NCBI GenBank assembly: GCA_002725175.2
Contig: PBQX02000104.1
Coordinates: 1-29,142 of the forward strand
Direction of reading: 5' to 3'
Source of the DNA: CACKLF01 sp002725175
GTDB taxonomy: Bacteria > Pseudomonadota > Alphaproteobacteria > Rhodobacterales > Rhodobacteraceae
DNA length: 29,142 nt
Shown piece after piece: positions 8,407-16,584 of the stretch. The notes beneath the pieces were generated by a model, which saw only the letters and a program-made list of their open reading frames with translations, did no database searches and was not told where the DNA came from. The stretch's first letter is position 1. Every line of letters starts with the position of its first letter. The position numbers and the translations under genes were made by a program.

Positions 8407-9486
8407 TCAGTCCTTTAGAATTTGAATTGCGCCTTTGTCAATTTCTAACTCAACGGTTGAACCTATTTCGAATTCCTTTCCGCCATCCGGTGTATTTTGT
8501 TTTCTAATAGTAAATTCATCGCCATTTCTCAGTTCTAGATGAAAATGAGTATCGGTACCAAAGTAAACAATATTATTTATCGTCCCCAGAAAAGATCCCT
8601 TACTGCCATTTGATTTCACCATTTGGACATGCTCAGGTCTAATCAAGATAGACCTTTCCCCCGTATAAGTTGAATTATTTTTGCTAGATAGGGCTAGTTT
8701 TGTTCCGTCAGAAAGTGTCGCGTGTCCCCCTTCAATAGTGGCAGACAAAAAATTACTGTCACCGATAAAATTAGCTACAAATCTATTTTCTGGGTGATGA
8801 TAAATTTCCCGAGGCGTCCCAAACTGCAGAATCTTACCTTTATCCATAACTGCAATTCGATCAGACATCGTAAGTGCTTCTTCCTGATCGTGGGTCACAA
8901 ACACAAAAGTTATACCGGTTTCAGATTGTAGTCGTTTTAGCTCAATTTGCATTTGTTTTCTTAATTTTAGGTCTAGCGCTGAAAGCGGTTCATCCAACAG
9001 AAGCACTTCAGGCTTCGGAGCTAATGCCCTAGCAAGAGCAACCCGTTGTTGCTGCCCTCCAGATATCTCAGAAGGCCTTCTATTTTTCAACTCTTCCATC
9101 TTAACTAAAGCCAACATTTCATCGACAGCTTTGGAAACATTCTCTTTAGACCAACCTAACATTTCTAGACCAAAAGCAATATTTCCCCCGACAGTCATGT
9201 GGGGGAACAGTGCATAACTTTGAAAAACCGTGTTGACTGGTCTTTTGTTTGGGGGAAGCAGAGAAATATCCTTTTTGTTAAGTAGGATTGTACCACTTGT
9301 TGGATGTTCAAAACCAGCTATCAATCTTAGCAATGTTGTCTTTCCACAACCTGATGGTCCTAATAAGGTGAAAAACTCATTCTCTTGAATCACTAAAGAT
9401 ACATCGTTAAGAGCATAAACATCTGTGTCACTCTTGTAGACTTTCAGAACATTTTGAATATTAATCGATTCATTAATGTCGTTCAC
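8407..9486 (-). CDS. potA: Polyamine ABC transporter ATP-binding protein (PotA/PotG type)
   Basis: A 359-residue ATPase. The nucleotide-binding domain shows Walker A GPSGCGKTT (43-51), Q-loop Gln89, signature ISGGQQQR (about 141-148), Walker B VLLLDEPLSALD (161-172) and the VTHDQEEA H-loop. A TOBE-type regulatory domain follows from about residue 240 to the end. That domain is usual in PotA and other carbohydrate/polyamine importers. The start is a GTG with only a weak purine-rich site upstream; no in-frame ATG close by is better. It is the first gene of the potA-B-C-D order and is divergent from the C45 hydrolase gene. Transcription probably starts in the shared region 9487-9652. Confidence 0.92.
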   Translation of the reverse strand: MNDINESINIQNVLKVYKSDTDVYALNDVSLVIQENEFFTLLGPSGCGKTTLLRLIAGFEHPTSGTILLNKKDISLLPPNKRPVNTVFQSYALFPHMTVGGNIAFGLEMLGWSKENVSKAVDEMLALVKMEELKNRRPSEISGGQQQRVALARALAPKPEVLLLDEPLSALDLKLRKQMQIELKRLQSETGITFVFVTHDQEEALTMSDRIAVMDKGKILQFGTPREIYHHPENRFVANFIGDSNFLSATIEGGHATLSDGTKLALSSKNNSTYTGERSILIRPEHVQMVKSNGSKGSFLGTINNIVYFGTDTHFHLELRNGDEFTIRKQNTPDGGKEFEIGSTVELEIDKGAIQILKD

Positions 9487-9570
9487 AAACTTCTTTCCCT
9501 TATATTTTCTTGAGAACCTCTAAACCCTATTTATTGAACTTAGCTTTATGCTTCCATACTAATCAAATAT

Positions 9571-9623
9571 TTGCAAGAGTGATAAAAACCAAAAATATGA
9601 TATATTAGTTTAGAATATATCAT
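9571..9623. promoter_or_regulatory. Divergent promoter region with perfect 27-bp dyad
   Basis: ATGATATATT (9597-9606) and AATATATCAT (9614-9623) are perfectly complementary 10-bp arms around a seven-base spacer. A possible plus-strand promoter, TTGCAA (9571-9576) and TATGAT (9596-9601), has a long 19-bp spacing; its -10 overlaps the left arm. The dyad lies 29 bases before the ATG of the C45 hydrolase gene and about 110 bases before potA, which faces the other way. A dimeric repressor bound here would control polyamine processing and possibly transport. No regulator gene lies next to it. The dyad is seen; the function is inferred. Confidence 0.45.
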
Positions 9624-9652
9624 CAGACTTCTTACACCTATTGGTACCGAAA

Positions 9653-10762
9653 ATGAAAAAGCTCAAAAATTTTCCCCTAATTGAAATTTCTGGAACTCCC
9701 TTAAAAAGAGGCTTGCAATACGGAGAGCAAGCAAAGCAAAGGATCTCTACTTCAATCGATATTTATTCGGATAGCCTTAAGGATTTAGGTTTGGGTAAAG
9801 ATAAAATTTTAGATTTAGCCAATAGTTTTTTACCTATGATCAAAGATTGGGCTCCCGATTTGATAGAGGAAATGAAAGGGATTGCCAAGGGAGCTTCAGT
9901 AAATCTTGGTGAAATAATGCTAATCAATGCCCGAACTGAAATACTTAAATTAGCTGAACAAAATGAAACTTTTGTTGATACCAGTTCAGATGGATGCACT
10001 AGCGCTTTAATAATGCCAAAACTATCCGAAACTGGACAAATAATTCACGGTCAAAATTGGGATTGGAAGCAGGAATGTATTGATAATTGTATCGTCTTAC
10101 GTATTTTGAGAAATGACGGCCCAGACTTATTGACCTTCACTGAGGCAGGTGCCCTAGCACGCAGTGGGCTGAACTCAATGGGGATATCAATAACCGCTAA
10201 TTATCTAAATTGTGATCGTGATTATAGGAATTTAGGAATACCACTGCCATTCATAAGGAGAAGAGCTCTGGAATGCACTTATTATTCGGACGCAATAAGG
10301 TTTGTTGCGACAACAAAAAAATCCGGAGCCAATAACATGATTATTGCTTCTTCGGAAGGAATGGGAATTAACTTTGAATGCGCACCCGATGAAAGCTTTG
10401 CAATACTACCTGATGAGAATGGTCTAATTGTACACGCCAACCATTGGAAACACACGGCCGCTCTATCAAAATTAAGAGATACAGGAATTTCTTGGTCACC
10501 AGACAGTTTTTATCGTGATTATAGAGTTAAAGAATGTTTGCTAAGTAGAAATAAAAAACTCAAGGTTAAAGATTTAAAGGATGCATTTTTTGATAAATTT
10601 GGAGCTCCTTATAGTGTATGTATCCCTCCTTATACTGAAAACGTGACCGATCCCGGCGCTACTGTTGCTATGATTATAATGCAGCCAAAGAAAGGGTTGA
10701 TGGAGATAGCGCCTTTCCCTGCATTGAATAAAAACTTTCAAGAGTATTGGTTAACCGTATAG
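9653..10762 (+). CDS. C45/acyl-CoA:6-APA acyltransferase-type Ntn hydrolase
   Basis: A 369-residue protein from the ATG at 9653; the frame is open from a TTG at 9641, which has no ribosome-binding site. It resembles the peptidase C45 / isopenicillin N acyltransferase-like family. The N-terminal part has the typical start IEISGTPLKRGLQYGEQAK and the LGEIMLINARTEI block. The nucleophile is probably Cys115 in DGCTSALI, exposed by self-cleavage between Gly114 and Cys115. This is followed by HGQNWDW, also characteristic. Members cleave or form amide bonds with acyl groups. Here it leads a probable operon with acetylpolyamine amidohydrolase and N-carbamoylputrescine amidase, so an N-acyl polyamine or related amide is a reasonable guess. 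The reaction is not proven by sequence. Confidence 0.8.
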   Translation: MKKLKNFPLIEISGTPLKRGLQYGEQAKQRISTSIDIYSDSLKDLGLGKDKILDLANSFLPMIKDWAPDLIEEMKGIAKGASVNLGEIMLINARTEILKLAEQNETFVDTSSDGCTSALIMPKLSETGQIIHGQNWDWKQECIDNCIVLRILRNDGPDLLTFTEAGALARSGLNSMGISITANYLNCDRDYRNLGIPLPFIRRRALECTYYSDAIRFVATTKKSGANNMIIASSEGMGINFECAPDESFAILPDENGLIVHANHWKHTAALSKLRDTGISWSPDSFYRDYRVKECLLSRNKKLKVKDLKDAFFDKFGAPYSVCIPPYTENVTDPGATVAMIIMQPKKGLMEIAPFPALNKNFQEYWLTV

Positions 10763-10866
10763 AACTCACAACTCATAAAAAGAGAAATGTCGAATGAGTA
10801 ATACACAAAGGATTTAACGATAAATTATTTTGTTCTATTTCTAAAATGGATTTGTTAAACTTCAAT

Positions 10867-11898
10867 ATGAAAACAATCTTCTCACCAAAGCATAAATTAC
10901 GAAACTCTCAAACTGAGCTTTATGGAGGTCAACTTGTGCGACCTTTCGAGTGCCCGGAAAGAATGGATTATATAATTAGTTCTATTGAAAATAAAAAAGT
11001 TGGAGAAATATCTGAGCCTTCATTTTGCGATACCAATATTATCACCAAGATCCATGATACAAATTACATTTCCTTTCTTGAAAGAGCTTGGGGAGATTGG
11101 GTTAAAAGTGGGTTCAAAGGTGAAGCCATTCCTAGTGTGTGGCCATCAAGATCTATGCCATCAAAAGAAATTCCAACATTTATTGAAGGGGAGCTTGGAT
11201 ATTATTGCCTAGCCTCAGAGACATCGATTTCAAAAGGTACATTTGAGGCAGCAATTTCATCGGCAAGCGTCGCATTAACTGGAGCAAAAATAGTTTCTGA
11301 AACATCTAATGCTATCTTTTCCCTTTGTAGACCACCAGGCCATCATGCTTCAAAAAATCAATACGGTGGATATTGTTTTATAAATAATGCTGCCATATCA
11401 GCACAATATTTTTTGGAAAACGGTGCCAAAAGAGTAGCTATATTGGATGTTGATTTTCATCATGGAAATGGAACTCANGATATATTTTATGATCGNTCGG
11501 ATGTTATGTTTTTATCCCTTCATGGGGACCCTAAAGATGCTTTTCCACATTTTCTAGGTTATNAAAACGAAACAGGTGCCGGANATGGAGATGGCTATAA
11601 CTTTAACTTTCCTATGCCTCCTAATACCAGTTATGGNTCATGGAGCTCTGCATTAAGTGAGGCTACAAAAAAAATNGCTGAGTTTAGAGCTGATGCATTG
11701 ATACTCTCTCTTGGGGTGGATACGTTTAAAAATGATCCCATTAGTTTTTTTAAACTTAATAGCGAAGATTTTATCGATATGGGAAAAAGAATAAAAGGAA
11801 TAAAACTACCTACATTATTTGTGATGGAAGGTGGTTATGCAATCGAAGAAATTGGAATAAATACTGTAAATACTTTAATTGGGTTTGAAGAAAAATGA
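10867..11898 (+). CDS. aphA: Acetylpolyamine amidohydrolase (histone deacetylase superfamily)
   Basis: Zinc-dependent deacetylase that removes acetyl groups from N-acetylated polyamines. From the ATG at 10867 (343 residues) it aligns nearly end to end with my recollection of the Mycoplana ramosa enzyme, sharing KHKLRN.QTELYGG, CRPPGHHA and MEGGY. Catalytic His159 and His160, zinc ligands Asp196, His198 and Asp285, and Tyr324 are all present. Glu108 in IEGELGYYC matches the acidic residue that selects cationic polyamines. The open frame begins at 10846, but homology favours the internal ATG; neither has a good ribosome-binding site. It overlaps the next gene by ATGA. Five ambiguous codons fall within it and none hits a catalytic residue. 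Confidence 0.9.
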   Translation: MKTIFSPKHKLRNSQTELYGGQLVRPFECPERMDYIISSIENKKVGEISEPSFCDTNIITKIHDTNYISFLERAWGDWVKSGFKGEAIPSVWPSRSMPSKEIPTFIEGELGYYCLASETSISKGTFEAAISSASVALTGAKIVSETSNAIFSLCRPPGHHASKNQYGGYCFINNAAISAQYFLENGAKRVAILDVDFHHGNGTXDIFYDXSDVMFLSLHGDPKDAFPHFLGYXNETGAGXGDGYNFNFPMPPNTSYXSWSSALSEATKKXAEFRADALILSLGVDTFKNDPISFFKLNSEDFIDMGKRIKGIKLPTLFVMEGGYAIEEIGINTVNTLIGFEEK

Positions 11899-12749
11899 TT
11901 GTTAATGTAGCCGCCACTCAGATGGAGTGTACTTGGAACCAACAAGAAAACCTGAACAAGGCTGAAAACCTAATACACGAAGCAGCGGAAAGAGGGGCAA
12001 ATATANTTCTGCTTCAAGAGTTATTTTCTACTCCCTACTTTTGCCCTGAGCAAAAGGATAAATATTTTGCTCTGGCTAATGAAGTTTCAGAACACCCATA
12101 TCTTGAAAAATTCTCTAATTTAGCTAAAAAATTGAAAGTAGTTCTTCCTATTAGTTTTTTTGAGCGAGATAAAAACTCTTATTTTAATTCTGTTATGATT
12201 ATAGACGCCGACGGCACATATAAGGGCATATACAGAAAATCTCATATTCCACAGGGACCTGGCTATCAGGAAAAGTTTTATTTCAGCCCTGGAAATACGG
12301 GCTTTAAGGTTTGGGAGACGGCTTATGGGTGCATAGGCATAGGAATTTGCTGGGATCAATGGTTTCCCGAATGTGCTCGCTCAATGGCCTTAATGGGAGC
12401 TGATTTAATNTTTTACCCAACCGCTATCGGAAGTGAGCCACAAGATCCAAATTTAAATTCTTTAANGCATTGGCAGCGAACCATGCAAGGNCATGCGGCA
12501 GCTAATATGACACCAATNATAGCTAGTAATAGAATAGGTAAAGAGATNGCAGACAANACCGAAATGACATTTTATGGACATTCGTTTATTTCTGACGAAA
12601 CTGGTGAAATTAAGTGCGAATGTAATGATNAAAGTGAAGGNACAATTCTTCACTCTTTCAATATTGATGAAATTCGGATCAGCCGAGCTAGTTGGGGACT
12701 TTTTAGAGATAGACGACCTGAATTATATGATAAGATTTTACAAAAATGA
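11895..12749 (+). CDS. aguB: N-carbamoylputrescine amidase
   Basis: A 284-residue carbon-nitrogen hydrolase of the nitrilase superfamily. It converts N-carbamoylputrescine to putrescine, CO2 and ammonia, the second step from agmatine. The Glu-Lys-Cys triad is Glu42 in LLQELF, Lys115 in YRKSHIPQGPGYQEKFYF, and Cys152 in GICWDQWFPE. The stretches FSTPYFC, GICWDQWFPECAR and YPTAIGSEP are strongly AguB-like. The ATGA overlap with the acetylpolyamine amidohydrolase gene indicates translational coupling. The usual partner, agmatine deiminase (AguA), is not in the window. A beta-ureidopropionase-like activity is a less likely alternative. About ten codons contain an N, most at the third base. Confidence 0.88.
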   Translation: MIVNVAATQMECTWNQQENLNKAENLIHEAAERGANIXLLQELFSTPYFCPEQKDKYFALANEVSEHPYLEKFSNLAKKLKVVLPISFFERDKNSYFNSVMIIDADGTYKGIYRKSHIPQGPGYQEKFYFSPGNTGFKVWETAYGCIGIGICWDQWFPECARSMALMGADLXFYPTAIGSEPQDPNLNSLXHWQRTMQXHAAANMTPXIASNRIGKEXADXTEMTFYGHSFISDETGEIKCECNDXSEXTILHSFNIDEIRISRASWGLFRDRRPELYDKILQK

Positions 12750-12764
12750 GAGATGCTTCGTATA

Positions 12765-14741
12765 TTAATTTTTATCTAAATTCCTTTTCGGCCATGAATC
12801 CATGTATTCAACAAAAAAATCAAAGCTCAATGGATTGGCCATNGAGTCTCTATTGACTACCTTTAGAGGGTCACCGCCTAGCAATAATTTTTTCACTGGT
12901 ACTTCTAGCTTCTTACCAGATAATGTTCTTGGCACCTCTTTAATTTCAANTATCTCATTGGGAAGAAATCTTGCAGATATGGAGCTTTTTATACTCGAAT
13001 TAATCTTCTCTTTTAGAGCGTCAGANAAATNATAAAGTTGACTAGTCACAACGAAAAGAACCATAAAACTTTCTCTACCTAAATATTCTAGATCTATAAC
13101 AAGACTATCCTCTATTTCATTAAGCGACTCAACAGCTCGATAAATCTCGGAAGATCCAAGACGAAGACCTTTCCTATTTATGGTAGCATCTGATCTGCCA
13201 TAAATTATTGACCCACCATTATTTGTAAACTCTATCCAATCACCATGCTTCCAAATCTCGGGATACGTATCAAAATAACTTTCTATCAATCTTTTGTTGC
13301 CATCATCTCCCCAAAAATAAAGAGGCATTGATGGCAAAGGTTTAGTACAAACTAGTTCACCGACTTGCCCTACAACAGAATTGCCGGCTTCATCAAAGGC
13401 CTGTACTGCACACCCTAGTGATCGAGCTTGCATCTCGCCTTCTCGCACCTCATCCATAGGATTTCCCAACACAAATGCTCCTGCTAAATCGGTGCCGCCA
13501 GAAATAGGAGCCAACCAAACATCGCTTTTTACACTATCATAAATCCAACTGTACCCTTCCGGACTTAAAGGCGAACCAGTTGACCCTATAGATCTTAATT
13601 GATTGAACTTTAATTTCTTCTTGGGTTCAATGCCCGCCTTCATGCAAGATGAAAANAATGCAGCGCCCGCGCCAAAGTAAGTTAGCTTTTCTGAATCAAC
13701 TCTTCTCCAAACTTCCATCATATCNGGATGATTAGGAGCAAAATCGAACATGGCCACAGAACTTCCTCTCAAAAGTGCCATAGATTGTACATTCCACATT
13801 ATCCAACCCGATGAGGTAAGCCAACAAAAATGGTCCTGATCATCTAGATCCATGTGTAGTGACTGCTTCGTCATCTCAACTAAAATTCCACCATGCCCAT
13901 GCACTATGGGTTTTGGATTACCTGTGGTTCCAGATGAATAAACTATCCATAATGGGTGATTAAAAGGTACAATTTCAACCTTTACCTCCTCAACTTCATT
14001 TGTGATAAGATCCCAATCTAAAACCCCATCTATTATCTCATGATTTGGTGCCTTTACAACGATTGTGTTTTTTAAGGATGGCAGTTCACGAATTAAGTTT
14101 TTAATTGCTATAGTTTTATCTATAAATTTCTCAGCATAAATGTATCCACTTTGACAAATTAGAATTTTTGGCTNGATTTGCCTAAATCTATCTAAAATTG
14201 CAACCTCACCCATATCTGGAGCACAAAGAGACCATATTGCTCCAATGCTAGCCGTTGCATAAAAGGAAATTAGGGCGTGAGGTGTATTAGGTAAAACTGC
14301 CACCACCCTATCACCTTTTNTTATACCTAGTCGCCTTAATTCCGCCGCCAAAGATCCGGTCTTTGTTTTTAACTCCGCCCAAGTAAGTGTTTCTTCCCCA
14401 AAGGTTTCAGAAACACTTGAAACTGACAGCTTATTAGGGAATTTATCAGCGTATCGGAAGATTTCATCTACAAAGTTAATACTCGCGCCAGGAAACCAGC
14501 AAGCACCAGGCATTTTTTCCTCTTCAAGAATTTTATCAAATTTAGTTTCAGATTTTAGCTCAAAATAATCCCAAATGGNTTGCCAAAAAAAATTTAAATC
14601 ATTAATACTCCAATTCCAAANTTCATCATAACTTGAAAACTCCAATGAATGGTTTTCATGCAACCAATTCATATATTTCTTCATGGAAGAAGAATTCACT
14701 CTTTCCTCTGAAGGCCGCCAAAGTACTTTCCTATGTTCCAA
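12765..14741 (-). CDS. aacS: Acetoacetyl-CoA synthetase
   Basis: A 658-residue acyl-adenylate-forming enzyme that activates acetoacetate to acetoacetyl-CoA. The N-terminus has the ACAS/AACS domain (WRPSEERV, then SLEFSSYDE.WNWSINDLNFFW). The AMP-binding loop is IVYSSGTTGNPKPIVHG, followed by WLTSSGWIMWN. The C-terminal catalytic Lys sits in RTLSGKKLEVPVKK. WRRVDSEKLTYFGAGAA and GGTDLAGAFVLGNP are also typical of acetoacetyl-CoA ligases. The start is a TTG at 14741 with AGGAGA four bases upstream, which fits better than any downstream ATG. Its 3' end is 15 bases from aguB, tail-to-tail. It is divergent from the AidB-type dehydrogenase, so both may draw on one promoter region for leucine/ketone-body-type carbon flow. 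Confidence 0.9.
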   Translation of the reverse strand: MEHRKVLWRPSEERVNSSSMKKYMNWLHENHSLEFSSYDEXWNWSINDLNFFWQXIWDYFELKSETKFDKILEEEKMPGACWFPGASINFVDEIFRYADKFPNKLSVSSVSETFGEETLTWAELKTKTGSLAAELRRLGIXKGDRVVAVLPNTPHALISFYATASIGAIWSLCAPDMGEVAILDRFRQIXPKILICQSGYIYAEKFIDKTIAIKNLIRELPSLKNTIVVKAPNHEIIDGVLDWDLITNEVEEVKVEIVPFNHPLWIVYSSGTTGNPKPIVHGHGGILVEMTKQSLHMDLDDQDHFCWLTSSGWIMWNVQSMALLRGSSVAMFDFAPNHXDMMEVWRRVDSEKLTYFGAGAAXFSSCMKAGIEPKKKLKFNQLRSIGSTGSPLSPEGYSWIYDSVKSDVWLAPISGGTDLAGAFVLGNPMDEVREGEMQARSLGCAVQAFDEAGNSVVGQVGELVCTKPLPSMPLYFWGDDGNKRLIESYFDTYPEIWKHGDWIEFTNNGGSIIYGRSDATINRKGLRLGSSEIYRAVESLNEIEDSLVIDLEYLGRESFMVLFVVTSQLYXXSDALKEKINSSIKSSISARFLPNEIXEIKEVPRTLSGKKLEVPVKKLLLGGDPLKVVNRDXMANPLSFDFFVEYMDSWPKRNLDKN

Positions 14742-14878
14742 ATTTTCTCCTGGAAATGAACGAATTAATGATTTTTCTGTTGCCTCATTCTAAGATAAGA
14801 ATAAGTTTAACACAACGAACCCTTGAAAGAGATTTTCACTTAGCGATATATTGAGCTTATAATAAGAGAGGCATAATT

Positions 14879-16549
14879 ATGCTACCAAAGAATCCAAGTA
14901 ACAAGCTGGAAACCCATGAAGTATTCAATGTGCCGTCTTATCTAGGAGATCAGGATTTATGGGAAAACGATAGAGCCCTTAAGGACTGGACAAATATTTT
15001 GGGTGGTGGATGGGCTGTCGAAAAGCTAAAAACCATCGGTAAGTCAGTAGGATCTCAGAAAGTTTTTGATAAAGCTGATAAAGCAAACAAATATGNTCCT
15101 GAGTTAAAGATTTTTGATAAATATGGGATGCGAATTAATCAAGTAGAGTTCCATCCTGCATATCATGAATTGCTAGATTTAGCTGTATCAAGTGAAGTTC
15201 ATAATTTTGCATGGCGTCATAGAAAGGAAGGAAGTCATGTGGTAAATGCAGCTTTAATCTATATGTTTTGCCAGCCCGAAGGTGGGATAATGTGTCCTAT
15301 GGCAATGGCCTATTCTGTTACACCATCTCTTAAAAGCACACCAGAAATCGAGAAGAAGTGGATGCCGGGAATTTTATCTACTTCATATGATAGCAGAGAT
15401 ATCCCAATAGAAGAAAAAACAGGCAATCTCATTGGAATGTTTATGACTGAAAAACAAGGTGGCTCTGATGTCCGGGCAAATACTACATTCGCCAGACCTC
15501 TAGGAGCAAAGCAAGGTATATCTCAAGAATANCTTATCACCGGGCATAAATTTTTCTGTTCAGCACCTATGTGTGATGCCTTCTTAGTATTAGCAAAAAC
15601 GGAAGATTATGGCATATCTTGCTTTCTAGTGCCTAGNTGGAAACCAGATGGTACTAGAAATTCTCTCAATATTCAGCGCATTAAGGACAAATTGGGAAAC
15701 AGATCAAATGCATCTACAGAAATGGAATTTAAAGATACTTATGGCGTGATGGTGGGAGAGGAAGGCAGAGGTATTCGAACCATTATGGACATGGTAACTG
15801 GCAACAGAATCTACTGTGCTATGTCATCTGCTGGAATTATGAGGCAAGCATTAGTACAAGCAATACATCATGTTTCAAACAGAAGNGCATTTCAGAAAAG
15901 ACTTATCCAGCAGCCTTTAATGCAAAACGTGATTTCAGATATGGCTATAGAAACAGAAGCAGCCTTGGCTTTAGGGATGCGGGTAGCTTCATCTATAGAT
16001 AATTCTGAACATAATGAAGANGAAAAATCTTTTGCAAGAATAGGAACTGCAATTGCCAAATATTGGATATGTAAAAGAGCCCCTTTTCTAGTTTATGAAG
16101 CTTTAGAGTGCCATGGCGGTATAGGGTATATAGAGGAAAGCATTATGCCAAGACTTTATAGAGAGGTCCCGCTAAATAGTATTTGGGAGGGCCCTGGAAA
16201 TGTAATGGCTCTAGATGTTTTAAGAGCTATCACTAAAGATGCATTAGCGGGTCAAGTTTTAATCAAAGAAATTAAATCTGCCTATGGCGCCGATGATAGG
16301 CTTGACAGATTATGTGATAGGCTTGAATNTCTTCTTGAAAGCAAAAATACATTAGAAGTCAGTATGAGGGAAATCACTCAAATGATGGCTTTGGGACTTC
16401 AGGGCGCCCTACTTATAAAGTATTCATCCAAAGAAGTTGCCGAAGCATTCTGCGCCTCAAGACTAAATAACCAATATGGTGGGGCTTTTGGTACTTTACC
16501 TGCTGAAACCGATTTTGATTCAATAATCGAGCGCGCTTATAGCCTATAA
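14879..16549 (+). CDS. AidB-type acyl-CoA dehydrogenase
   Basis: A 556-residue flavoprotein of the AidB branch of acyl-CoA dehydrogenases. The start ETHEVFNVPSYL matches the ETHxVFNQPxPL start of E. coli AidB. Further on are MTEKQGGSDVRANTT (FAD/substrate contact), GHKFFCSAPMCDAFLVLA, RIKDKLGNRSNASTEMEF, LIQQPLMQ, ECHGGIGYIEESIMPRLYRE and NSIWEGPGN with the conserved Glu. The length is slightly above AidB (541), with a similar extra C-terminal helical region. E. coli AidB binds DNA and has weak isovaleryl-CoA dehydrogenase activity. Here, next to an enoyl-CoA hydratase and opposite acetoacetyl-CoA synthetase, a metabolic role on branched or short acyl-CoA seems more likely. GAGAGG precedes the ATG. 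Confidence 0.87.
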   Translation: MLPKNPSNKLETHEVFNVPSYLGDQDLWENDRALKDWTNILGGGWAVEKLKTIGKSVGSQKVFDKADKANKYXPELKIFDKYGMRINQVEFHPAYHELLDLAVSSEVHNFAWRHRKEGSHVVNAALIYMFCQPEGGIMCPMAMAYSVTPSLKSTPEIEKKWMPGILSTSYDSRDIPIEEKTGNLIGMFMTEKQGGSDVRANTTFARPLGAKQGISQEXLITGHKFFCSAPMCDAFLVLAKTEDYGISCFLVPXWKPDGTRNSLNIQRIKDKLGNRSNASTEMEFKDTYGVMVGEEGRGIRTIMDMVTGNRIYCAMSSAGIMRQALVQAIHHVSNRXAFQKRLIQQPLMQNVISDMAIETEAALALGMRVASSIDNSEHNEXEKSFARIGTAIAKYWICKRAPFLVYEALECHGGIGYIEESIMPRLYREVPLNSIWEGPGNVMALDVLRAITKDALAGQVLIKEIKSAYGADDRLDRLCDRLEXLLESKNTLEVSMREITQMMALGLQGALLIKYSSKEVAEAFCASRLNNQYGGAFGTLPAETDFDSIIERAYSL

Positions 16550-16584
16550 AATAATTTCTTTTANCAATCAAATAGGAAATTCCA

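Noticed and set aside
10771..10799. ACTCAT...ATGAGT inverted repeat before the acetylpolyamine amidohydrolase
   Set aside because: Only six base pairs with a 17-base spacer and no T-run; expected by chance in this composition.
14858..14863. TATAAT before the AidB-type gene as a -10 box
   Set aside because: A transcript starting about seven bases later would begin inside or after the GAGAGG ribosome-binding site, leaving too short a leader. The true promoter is probably further upstream.
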